Positions 1-7,782 of a stretch of DNA of 11,822 nucleotides are shown here, one piece after another. The stretch lies in the NCBI GenBank assembly GCA_003550305.1, contig QKYT01000918.1, positions 20,080-31,901 of the forward strand, in the 5' to 3' direction. Made by a program: the position numbers and the translations under genes. The notes under the pieces are model-generated. The model saw nothing but the letters and a program-made list of their open reading frames with translations. It had not been told where the DNA came from and did no database searches. Every line of letters starts with the position of its first letter. Within the stretch, counting starts at the first letter, position 1. The DNA is from Glomus cerebriforme. Taxonomy: Eukaryota; Glomeromycota; Glomeromycetes; Glomerales; Glomeraceae.

Positions 1-1120
1 TTTATTATATTTATTTTATTATTATTTGTGTAATGAAATATTCTTATAAAAAGGATGGATTTTAGATATAAGTTAGAACTTTAGTCTATTATCGCGAACA
101 AGAATAATAACTCAAGTTATTTAGAATTATCTTTGCGAATAAAGGGATTAATTTTAAACTCTAATTAATACACCCACAAATTTTTCTTAATAAAAACTAT
201 ATTTTACTACCATAAAACTATCTTGAAAATATTCTTAATTTTAGGCTTCAGAATTATAAAAGTTAATCATAAAGCTGGGATAAATTCTTGTTAACTTGGA
301 TTACATGTAAAGTTTCAATCCTTTGCATTTGCCAAGATAATAACATTATGACACTTATTAGTAAATCCTAATTGAGAATACATCACTAATTATAGACTAA
401 TTTTTATATTAATTATTAATATTTAATATGTTTATTACAAATTTGCTATTATTTTAAAAATATTTATTAACAAAATTTTTATGAATTGTAAAAATTTCTT
501 TAAGATAATATACCATCACATTATTCACATAATTGATGTAAATTTGGAATGATTTTGTAATGACTTAATTGTAAAATATTAAATTTCTGCAAAGTTATGT
601 AAAATGAAATATTCTATAATTAAACTTTATAAATATTTCAAAATATTATATAATGTTTTAAAATATTATGTATTATAATATAATAGAATATTATCATACT
701 TCAGTAAAATTATAAAGTATTCTGTTATATAAATTACTAGAATATTACATTTTATAATTTTTCAATAGAGTTGTAGTCTTATGTAATATTATAAGGGTAT
801 AGATTTATAAAATACTTTGTATTAAATAAATTTCTGATATAATATATAATTCAATAATTATATTATACAAATTAGTTAAGATAAATGATATATTATTAGA
901 GGTAACTGTTAATATTTAATTAAAAGATATTAAGTCTATTTCTTTTTCATAACTTTTTTTTATTTGCATAAAAGTCCAAGTAGGTGTAAAGTTTACAACT
1001 TTTATAAGCATTGAAGAAATCAATAAATATGGGTTATTAATTTATTTTTCTATCTCAGAATTCAAATACTTATCAAAAGCTAATTATATAATAATTATAG
1101 AATAATAATCATTAGAAAAG
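1..1120. other. A/T-rich intergenic stretch without a recognisable gene
   Basis: No open reading frame with credible codon use is visible in either strand. The sequence is nearly all A and T, with long runs built from TAATATT and ATAAAT words. The only structure I can point to is a possible imperfect inverted repeat at 599-755, listed separately. No RNA gene or promoter can be supported. Confidence 0.6.
599..755. repeat. imperfect inverted repeat, possible decayed MITE-like hairpin
   Basis: The left part (about 601-637), reading AAAATGAAATATTCTATAA and then ACTTTATAA, matches the reverse complement of the right part (about 708-754), where TTATAAAGT is followed by AGAATATTACATTTTA. The matching blocks keep the same order in the two arms, so the fold is a long hairpin with a loop of about 70 nt. 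Because the background is almost pure A/T, part of the match may be chance. No target-site duplication was identified. Confidence 0.3.
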
Positions 1121-1142
1121 TTTTAAAGGTATTGAATTGCAA

Positions 1143-1165
1143 AAATCTGCAAAATTTGCAGATTT
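1143..1165. repeat. perfect 11-bp inverted repeat
   Basis: AAATCTGCAAA and TTTGCAGATTT flank a single A, giving an exact 11+1+11 palindrome. The word CTGCAAA/TTTGCAG is less A/T-biased than the background, which makes chance less likely. It opens a cluster of related inverted repeats ending near 1312. Confidence 0.7.
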
Positions 1166-1229
1166 CTGTTTTTTTTTTTATGTATTTTTGATAAATATTT
1201 ATGCAGTTTAAATAATTAAATTTTTTTAG

Positions 1230-1289
1230 TAAAGTTTTTAAAAAAAATCTGCAATAATTTTCAATATTGCAAATTTATTAAAAACTTTA
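1230..1289. repeat. imperfect hairpin built from TAAAGTTTTT / AAAAACTTTA arms
   Basis: TAAAGTTTTT at 1230-1239 pairs with AAAAACTTTA at 1280-1289. Inside it TGCAATA pairs with TATTGCA, leaving a short A/T loop. It reuses the CTGCAA word of the palindrome at 1143-1165, so the two are probably parts of one repeat family. Nothing shows whether it acts as DNA or RNA. Confidence 0.5.
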
Positions 1290-1292
1290 TGC

Positions 1293-1312
1293 AAAAATCT
1301 TTAAAGATTTTT
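1293..1312. repeat. 20-bp perfect palindrome
   Basis: AAAAATCTTT is followed directly by its reverse complement AAAGATTTTT, with no spacer. It closes the inverted-repeat cluster that starts at 1143 and lies about 50 bp before the first splice-acceptor-like unit of the downstream array. Confidence 0.6.
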
Positions 1313-1360
1313 TTTTATTCTGATAAACTTTAGTTAAACTATTATTTAATTGTTTTAAAT

Positions 1361-2940
1361 TTTAGGTTTTGAAGTTTTGGACAAAATTGGTAAGTTCTTT
1401 AAACTTTATGTTTAATCTGTGATATGCTGATTTTTTTCTTTTTTGTTTTTTTTTTTGCAAGATTCCAAACTTCTCTCATTATCTCCAGATTTTACTTTTA
1501 AAGATAAATAAGTATATATATATATATTTTTATTAAATAAATATTTACTAACTGAATATTCTTTTTATTTTTCTTTAGGTTTCAGAAAATTGAAGTATAA
1601 CTTTGAACTTCCATTTTGAAAGTAATAATTTCAAAATAGATTTTTTTTTTATTTATGAATATTTACTAATGTTCTTTTGTATTTTTTTAGGTTTAGAAGT
1701 TAAAATATAAGTTCTGAACTTCCTATTTTGAAGGTAATAATTTCAAAANTTTTTTTATTTTTTATTTTTTTTTATTTATGAACATTTACTAATGTTCTTT
1801 TTATTTTTTAGGTTCTAGAAAACTGAAGTATGATTCCAAACTTCTATTTCGAAGGTATAACTTCAAAATTTTTTTTATTTTTTATTGTTTTTTTTATTTA
1901 TGAATGTTTACTAATGTTCTTTTTATTTTTAGGTTCCAAAAAACTGAAGTATAGTTCTAAATTTCCATTTCAAAAGTAATAACTTCAAAATGTATTTTTA
2001 TTGTTTTTTTTTATTTATAAAGATTTACTAACATTCTTTTGTTTTTTTTAAATTTGAAAATCAAAATATAAATTCTGAACTTTCTATTTCGAAGATAATA
2101 ACTTTAAAAATTTATTATTATTTTTTTTTTTTATTAAATGAATATTTACTAATATTTTTTTTTTTATAGGTTTAGATCTTTGAATATAGGACTTTGAAAT
2201 AGGTTTGTAATGAAGGAGGAGGATATTAAAAGAAAATAAAAAATGTTACTAATGTAATGTTCTTTTTTTTTTGTAGGTTCAGATTTGATTTGGACTTCAA
2301 AGATTAGAACTTTAACTTTGAGATTCAACTTGAATTTTAAAGGTTTGTAACAGAAAAGATAGATATAATTTTTTTTGTTAAAGAAATGTTACTAATGTAA
2401 CATTTTTTTTTTGTAGGATTTCAGCTTTAGATTTGACCTGGATTTCAATGATTTATATCAGGAGAGATAGATATAAAATTTTTTTTTATTAAAAAATATT
2501 ACTAATATAATATTTCTTTCTTTTTATAGAACTTCAACTTCAGATTTAATTTAGATTTTAAAAGTTTATATCGGCAGAGATAATTTTTTTTTATTAAAAA
2601 AAATATTACTAATATAATGTTTCTTTTTTTTTGTAGAACTTTAGCTTCAGATTTGACTTTTTGGATTTCAAAATTAAAGGTTTGTTAAAGTTATCTACTT
2701 TATTTTTTTTAATAAAATATTTTACTAACATTTTATTATTTTTTTTTTTTTTAGATTCTTCAGGATATAATGTTACAGAATTTCAAAGATATATTATTTT
2801 GAATTTTTTTTTTTTTTATTATTTTTTTTAAAAGAAATATTTTTTTTATTAACATATTTCTTTATTTATTTTTAGGTTCTTTAGACTCTAAAATTCTTTG
2901 AATACTAGATTTGAACTTTGGATTTAAGAGAAAATAAATA
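1361..2940 (+). repeat. tandem array of intron/micro-exon-like units (array 1)
   Basis: About 13 degenerate units of roughly 107-140 bp repeat in tandem. Each has, in order, a branch-point-like TACTAAT or TACTAAC (for example 1546-1552, 1664-1670, 1787-1793, 1909-1915, 2026-2032, 2147-2153, 2247-2253, 2390-2396, 2500-2506, 2607-2613, 2723-2729), a T-rich tract, an AG acceptor (ending 1578, 1690, 1811, 1932, 2169, 2276, 2416, 2529, 2636, 2754, 2875), an exon-like segment, then a GT donor (1390, 1622, 1734, 1855, 1976, 2203, 2343, 2564, 2680). In the first half the exon-like segment is exactly 43 bp in five consecutive units (1579-1621, 1691-1733, 1812-1854, 1933-1975, 2052-2094). In the second half it varies (33, 66, about 34, 34 and 43 bp). 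The implied introns are 69-78 nt. The segment at 1579-1621 has stops in all three sense frames, so the units do not look protein-coding. The array may be exons of a spliced non-coding RNA or a tandemly duplicated intron-exon module. Confidence 0.7.
2052..2094 (+). other. array-1 unit with both splice sites lost
   Basis: This 43-bp segment aligns with its neighbours, but the acceptor AG reads AA at 2050-2051 and the donor GTAATA reads ATAATA at 2095-2100. Both changes are G to A. If the array is transcribed and spliced, this unit would be skipped, and the upstream donor at 1976 would have to join the acceptor at 2169. The branch-point word before it (2026-2032) is intact. Confidence 0.6.
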
Positions 2941-3054
2941 GATAGTAATATATTTTATAGATTTTTTTTTACTGTATAAATTACATTTAATAAAAAAAAT
3001 AAAGTTTTATTATATTTACAATATTATATTTTAAATATATATTATATACTAGAT

Positions 3055-3071
3055 AATTTCTATTTATATAT
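3055..3071. repeat. left copy of 17-nt direct repeat (putative target-site duplication)
   Basis: AATTTCTATTTATATAT here is identical to 5615-5631. The second copy follows directly after an A10 run. Between the copies the base composition changes abruptly to a more G/C-containing sequence, as expected of an insertion. Confidence 0.6.
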
Positions 3072-3480
3072 AAAAATGAGACAACTCTTCCTGCTGATTC
3101 CTACGTCTATTTCTCGAAGAAGTTTTGAAAAAAAAAAGTTGCACTTTTTGGCCATTTTGTTCTAAGAAATCAGTCTTTTAATCTTAGAAAAAGTTGCTCT
3201 ATGACGTTGGACTCAACTAGAGAAGTTTAAAAAATTTGTTATTTAGTATCCAGTATACCAAGTTTCTCTACAAGTCAGGTCTTTATAATTTTCAGTCACC
3301 TACATCTTTCTCTAAAGTTGATACCTGAGTGGCCGTTTGGTATTCTAAGGTATGCTCTACGTATACAAGATGGACGGGTTGGACTTGTGACTGCTCCTGG
3401 TGAACCCAGAAGCAGGCCTAGTGCAGAATTTCTTTAGAAGTATTTAGCTTTTCGCAGAGTTAACGCATGGGCCTTCAATT
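3072..3480. other. G/C-richer repeat-like island, no gene recognised
   Basis: Composition and word use differ from the surrounding A/T background. On the plus strand 3231-3437 is open for 68 codons before TAG but has no convincing start. Its last part reads as a mixed-composition peptide (around PEWPFGILRYALRIQDGR) rather than A/T-driven Lys/Asn/Ile/Phe. The opposite strand is also open for 45 codons over the same stretch. Being open on both strands with balanced composition suggests a dispersed repeat with a coding past, but I cannot name the family. Confidence 0.4.
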
Positions 3481-3844
3481 TTTTTTTATCTCTTGACGTC
3501 CAAAATCATTGGCAATTACTAATAATATCCTTTGTTTACCATTCAGGTCACGTTTATTCATTTTAATAGAAGTATCAAAATAACTTCAAAATTGATCAAC
3601 TTTATTTTGAAGTTCATGATTCTTCACCAATGTTTCTGTTTTTGATGAATCATATGGCATGCTATTTAGAAGATTTTTTGTATATAAATAAAGTATCAAA
3701 GNACTATNACTTNTTGAATCCTCCGCANATNTCCAAAATTCAAGCTATTATATTGAGGTAAATTGTAGATTTATGTTTATAATACATTATAATACTTCAG
3801 TAATTAAAATACTCTCTGGTAATTCTTTTTTTTTATAAGGCGTT

Positions 3845-3994
3845 ATGTCAGTACATCCAACATATCGCATCATTGTTCACCATACTCCTAATATAATATT
3901 AGAAATTTTGCAATCTACTAGATATATAAAAGCAAGATGGGAGGTAAATTCGATGATAGTTGTAGATTGTTGTTTCCATTTGACAAAAAATTGA
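3845..3994 (+). other. short open frame of 49 codons, function unknown
   Basis: An ATG-initiated frame encodes a peptide beginning MSVHPTYRIIVHHTPN and ending at TGA, just before the 3' end of the antisense FYR pseudogene. Amino-acid composition is less A/T-driven than in random frames of this window (His, Pro, Arg, Trp and Val are present). No domain is recognised. It may be a remnant exon within the retro-inserted segment. There is no supporting start context or splice evidence. Confidence 0.2.
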
Positions 3995-3996
3995 TA

Positions 3997-4823
3997 CTAG
4001 TTTATATCAACAACTGATATTTTCTTTTTTAGATACTTTTTAAAGGCATGTGTCATTATTTGGATATTATTCCAATCACATGATTTGCAATATGACGTAT
4101 TCATATGAGTTTGAATAGTTTGTATGACAAGTTGATCACATAAACCAAATAAATCTTTGCCATCAAAATTTTTCAAAATATTTAGTTTCGTCCAAACATC
4201 AGTAGGAGATTTTTCAGTATACATTTGAATTTTTTTTTCTTTATGATATATGCTTATTTGACATTCAGCATTCATTATTGATTGACAAATTAAAGAGTAT
4301 TGTCCATGATACTTATGATAAAAAGATGAATAGTAATCAGGACCTGCAAAATTCAATTCTGCTTGATCTGAACTACCCAATGTTGCTACGAAAACTGTAA
4401 TACCATGGATAGTAATTTGTAATGGAAAAAGTAAAATTTCAGCTTGTAATTATTCAATTATTATTTCATTATCAAAGCCTAAAACACTAGATCCAGAAAA
4501 ATGTGTTTTTACGTTGAATTTTTTTTGTAAGTTTCATTTATTGCTACACTTGGTGTTGAATAAATTGTAGTTTGCATATCTAATTCACATATATAGCCAG
4601 GCTTCCAATTATTTTCAACTACTCAGATAATAAATTCTGTTTGGTTGAGTTCAAACTTTAACCTCATATTAACATATATTGGAATACATATCTGTTTTAT
4701 TGAAGCTGTTTGTGTTTTTTTCCCAGTAAAAAACTACCAATTAATTACAAAAGGACCATAATGAAGTTTCTGAACAATATTACCAGAAGCTAGAAGTTGT
4801 CTTTTATGTTTTTGAGAAGACAT
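3997..4823 (-). pseudogene. degraded gene with probable FY-rich (FYR) domain
   Basis: Reading leftward, an ATG at 4823 (MSSQKHKRQ, with an in-frame TAG 9 bases upstream) starts a frame of about 275 codons ending at the TAA left of 3997. It is broken by TAG at 4736-4734, TGA at 4625-4623, a frame change in the T8 run around 4519-4526, and TAA at 4452-4450. The last open part, 4449-3997, is intact. It holds GPDYYSSFYHKYHGQYS, resembling the FYRN half, then YTEKSPTDVW and GKDLFGLCD, resembling the SPT..W and lFGL signatures of the FYRC half. FYR domains occur in chromatin proteins of the trithorax/JmjC type, where they mediate protein contacts. This copy lacks visible catalytic domains. It lies antisense inside the poly-A-tailed insertion. 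The FYR call rests on motif memory; the pseudogene status is seen directly. Confidence 0.6.
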
Positions 4824-5614
4824 AAAGAACTAGACATGGAGATTGAAGTGAAAAATGCATTTTACTATTATTAATTAGCACCACATTTTTATATTAAATT
4901 ATAGTCAGGTGGTCTGATTGATAAGCAGATCGGCAATTAAGGAAGTTTCAGGTAAGCAGTCATCTTGATTTACTAGAATGAGGAGTAATCAGATCATAAG
5001 AAATTAGCTTATTGCAAAAGAATCTTATACCAAGGGGGATGGCGGCTGTAAAGCCATGTAGGTTGGCAAGATACTATGTGATGGCCTTCAGTTGAGATAG
5101 TATAAGCAGTTGACTCGATTCATTTGGAGCATCTGTTAGGGTGACATGTTGGAGTATTGATCTTGGTAAGGTAGTGATAGAAGTAGTAGTAAGTTCAATT
5201 TCTTTCTTATATCTTTTAGTTTTAGTATTAGATAGTTTTCTTTTCTTTCTGAAGGTTGGTACTAGTAATTGGCATCTATAAATTCTCTTACAAATAGATG
5301 GGTTATTTTATAACAAATCATACTAGTTCAAAGATCTAATGAGTTTATGGGGAGATTTGGGAGGACTAATTGAAAGGTTTTTTATTTAGTACTAGCACTG
5401 AGTATGAGAAAGAATCAGAGTATATTAACTATCTAAGAGGAACTTGCTTTCAGTCCTCATTCTGAGAACTCATACTACGTAAGTGTAACGTATTGGAATT
5501 TTCCTTTTAAATGGAAGTCTTATTTCTGTTCTTTAAAATTTTATTTTGTAAACTGTCTATATGTATTGATTTACTTATAATAAAGTTCATAATACAGCGT
5601 GTCTTCAAAAAAAA
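4824..5614 (+). ncRNA. non-coding 3' part of the retro-inserted transcript
   Basis: The stretch is markedly less A/T-biased than the flanks (for example GGGGGATGGCGGCTGTAAAG near 5036-5055) but has stops in all frames. It ends like an mRNA 3' end, with AATAAA at 5579-5584 and the A tail starting at 5607. It may be the 3' UTR of a LINE-type element or a retrocopied long non-coding RNA. A weak tRNA B-box-like CTCGATTC lies near 5113-5120, without a matching A box that I could defend. Confidence 0.35.
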
Positions 5615-5616
5615 AA
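5579..5616 (+). terminator. poly(A) signal and A tail fossilised in the insertion
   Basis: AATAAA at 5579-5584 is followed by 22 nt and an A10 run at 5607-5616, the usual spacing between hexamer and cleavage site. The tail abuts the second copy of the 17-nt direct repeat, so it was most likely copied from RNA rather than being a genomic A tract. Confidence 0.6.
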
Positions 5617-5631
5617 TTTCTATTTATATAT
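5615..5631. repeat. right copy of 17-nt direct repeat (putative target-site duplication)
   Basis: Identical to 3055-3071 over all 17 positions. It directly follows the A tail of the insertion. The bases after the two copies differ (AAAAATG versus GGGATG), so the identity stops where the duplication should. Confidence 0.6.
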
Positions 5632-5654
5632 GGGATGTCTAAATACGGGATCAT

Positions 5655-5670
5655 AATTCTGGCCAGAATT
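5655..5670. repeat. 16-bp perfect palindrome AATTCTGGCCAGAATT
   Basis: The two 8-bp halves are exact reverse complements, with a GGCC core in an otherwise A/T background. About 95 bp downstream GGTCAG and CTGACC (5763-5786) repeat the same CTGRCC theme in inverted orientation. These look like decayed copies of a G/C-cored palindromic repeat. No function can be assigned. Confidence 0.6.
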
Positions 5671-6205
5671 AAATAATCTGCAATGAAATTGCCTTTTTAG
5701 AAAATTCTAAATTTGCTTTTTAGATTGTGTAATGTAAGACAATATTCCAAAAAAAATACTCCGGTCAGCATTATGAAATCTGACCAAAATTAGGAATATG
5801 ATAAATAAGATATGATGAATAGGATTTCATACTTTGAAAAAATTCTACTTTTCTAAAATAAATAGAAAAAATGAAAACAGAAGGTATGACACAGGAGTGA
5901 TAAATTATTATATAGTAAGAAATTACATGACCTGTGTTCAGACATCCTATGTAAACTTTAAACTTTTCTATATATTATATATTACAAGAATTTCACAGAT
6001 TTATTATAAATTTTTGTGTTTTAATTTTTTGAAGATTTGTACAGAACTTTATAATTCTTTTCTGTATTATACACTAATAGAGTTGCAGAACTGCACAGAT
6101 CTGACTCCTAAAAAAATTGCCAATGATATTTATTTATTTTTTTTTTAAATATAAAAAGATTGGGATGTAATCTTTAGATAAAGATGCTTTATCTTAGTTT
6201 CTGCT

Positions 6206-6229
6206 TTTGCTATTTGCTATTTGCTATTT
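6206..6229. repeat. short tandem repeat (TTTGCTA)3
   Basis: Three consecutive TTTGCTA units are visible. It is probably slippage-generated and has no evident role. Confidence 0.7.
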
Positions 6230-6986
6230 ATGTATTAAGATTTGAAATTTTCTCTTAATAATTGCTTAAAGAAATAAATCTAAAGAATTTGATTTTTTCT
6301 TCTTTATATATTTTTTTTAAGTAATAATTTACAAAATTTCCTTATTATAGAAAAATACTAAAAAATTATATGCAATACAATAAATATAAAAGATTCTTTT
6401 TCTGGTATAAAATTTTTCATCTTTATATATATTTTTCATTAACTGAATATAATCATTTTTTAAAAAAAATATTATAAATAATCTTTAAAAAACTTTTTAA
6501 ATAAGACACAAATATAAAAGCATTATATTTTTAATATTTTATAATTTTATCTGTATTGCAATTTTTATAATAGGATTTATAATATAATTGAAAAAATTAA
6601 GTATATCAAAATTAATCATTTTTATAATGTAATTTTTTGAAACTTATTGTATTTAAGTATTTAAACAAATTATATTGATTTACAGTATATTTATCAATTT
6701 ATAGCAATTTTAATAATATTATATTATAGAATAACTTGACTTAAATTTATAATATTTTTAGTGATTTATAATAATTTGTATCAAGTATACTATAATAAAA
6801 TATTGGATTTATTTTTTATATGAAAAAATGCATTAACTGTTGAAATTAAATCATATATTCACATATATATAAATTGGTTTGTGAATCTCTTATGATTATA
6901 CAGTATATGATTCATTTTTATAATATCATCTGATGTGATATTTATAAAACTCTATTATTATGCATGTGATTATCTTGTGACAGTCA

Positions 6987-7033
6987 TGTCAAAATAATCC
7001 CCATCATTAATAATAACTTTTTCTATTTTGACA
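6987..7033. repeat. 10-bp inverted repeat TGTCAAAATA / TATTTTGACA
   Basis: Exact arms at 6987-6996 and 7024-7033 enclose a loop of 27 nt. No poly-U tail or flanking duplication supports a terminator or transposon reading. Confidence 0.5.
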
Positions 7034-7655
7034 ACTCTATTGCTAAAGTTAATCATACTCTAATCATAATCCTAGTCTCAAAGTTATTTACTCTTTGAGT
7101 ACTCTCTAAAAAATAAGCTAAGTATATTATAAAAAAGAAATAAAAATTTAATAGGTAAAGATATGAAGTTTAAATTTTAAATTATATTTGTGTCAAATTA
7201 TTTAATTTGTATACTAACAAATTCAAAACTTAAAAATTTCTTTTTAATTAATATAGTTAATAATGATAACCCACATTTTTTCTGCCATAAGGGTCTTCTT
7301 TTTAAAGATTATGAAAGGATTTTGGTGAAGGATTGTAGTTTAAATGTATAACTTTAACAAATTACATATTATTATTGCATATTAGTGATGAGAGACATGA
7401 AGTCAAAGTACTTAAAGTACAAAGGAATGATTATGATATACAGTAAATTATGATATTTTTACCTATATCAGATATGTACCGTATTATTATTCCTTTTAAA
7501 AATAATACACTTTTTTCTATGTATTTGGTGGCTTAGTTTTTATTTGTTACACCAAAGTCATCAATTTTTGGTGTGATAAATTTATGAGTCCAATTCGCGA
7601 GTTGTTTCTTAAATCACGAGATGATCGGGTAATCAGGTGATTTTTTTCTTGGCGA

Positions 7656-7703
7656 CCAATGGTCAGCATGTCACGTGGATTTTCTTTTTCGAATTTATAT
7701 AAA
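7656..7703 (+). promoter_or_regulatory. probable core promoter of the Uma2-like gene
   Basis: CCAAT at 7656-7660, the E-box-type palindrome CACGTG at 7672-7677 and TATATAAA at 7696-7703 sit in this order, 80-127 bp before the ATG at 7783. A TATA box at this place predicts transcription starting near 7725-7735 and a 5' leader of about 50 nt. The block is less A/T-biased than DNA further upstream, which fits a conserved promoter. The factors that bind are unknown. Confidence 0.5.
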
Positions 7704-7782
7704 AAAAAAGCCATCGATATTATTCGATTAATCATTACATTAAATCACAATTTGATCTGTTTCCTCCTCATACATTAAAAAG

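Larger units (their letters stand above)
3072..5614 (+). mobile_element. poly-A retrotransposition product (non-LTR type) with 17-nt target-site duplication
   Basis: The insertion begins where the A/T-only background stops and richer sequence starts (GAGACAACTCTTCCTGCTG at 3078). It ends with AATAAA at 5579-5584, then 22 nt, then an A10 run at 5607-5616. A perfect 17-nt direct repeat brackets it (3055-3071 and 5615-5631, sharing its first two A's with the tail). This is the signature of target-primed reverse transcription by LINE machinery. I see no reverse transcriptase or endonuclease reading frame, so the piece is non-autonomous, 5'-truncated, or a retrocopied transcript. A broken gene with a probable FYR domain lies inside on the opposite strand. 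The insertion may be composite, with older pieces nested in it. Ambiguous bases at 3702-3731 fall inside. Confidence 0.6.
5632..7540. other. A/T-rich intergenic DNA without a supported gene
   Basis: I see no convincing coding region on either strand. The longest frame (5834-6148, plus) gives a Tyr/Phe/Ile/Asn-rich peptide typical of chance A/T-rich reading. Small structures present are a palindrome at 5655-5670, inverted GGTCAG/CTGACC words at 5763-5786, a 7-bp tandem repeat at 6206-6229 and a 10-bp inverted repeat at 6987-7033. Confidence 0.6.

Noticed and set aside
1579..2094. Antisense coding potential of the 43-bp segments
   Set aside because: The three segments I checked are open on the minus strand in one frame, but the splice signals are all in plus orientation, 43 is not a multiple of 3, and the antisense spacers carry no credible splice sites.
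1361..2940. CRISPR-like array
   Set aside because: Repeat units are degenerate, A/T-rich and of varying length. There are no identical short repeats with unique spacers, and the setting is eukaryotic.
3845..3994. Resemblance of the 49-codon frame to AAA-ATPase or dynein segments
   Set aside because: Only a few residues (HPTYRIIVHHTPN) match loosely. No Walker or other diagnostic motif is present, so no function was assigned.
5105..5125. tRNA-like B box (CTCGATTC) suggesting a SINE
   Set aside because: Only a partial B-box match, no A box at the right distance, and the element ends with AATAAA plus A tail, which fits a polymerase II transcript better.
5834..6148. 104-codon plus-strand frame
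   Set aside because: The peptide is dominated by Tyr, Phe, Ile, Asn and Lys, as expected of chance frames in A/T-rich DNA. It has no domain, no promoter and no codon bias like that of the Uma2-like gene.
7547..7735. 62-codon minus-strand frame in front of the Uma2-like gene
   Set aside because: It overlaps the CCAAT/CACGTG/TATA promoter on the opposite strand, has no recognisable domain, and its openness is explained by the slightly higher G/C content there.
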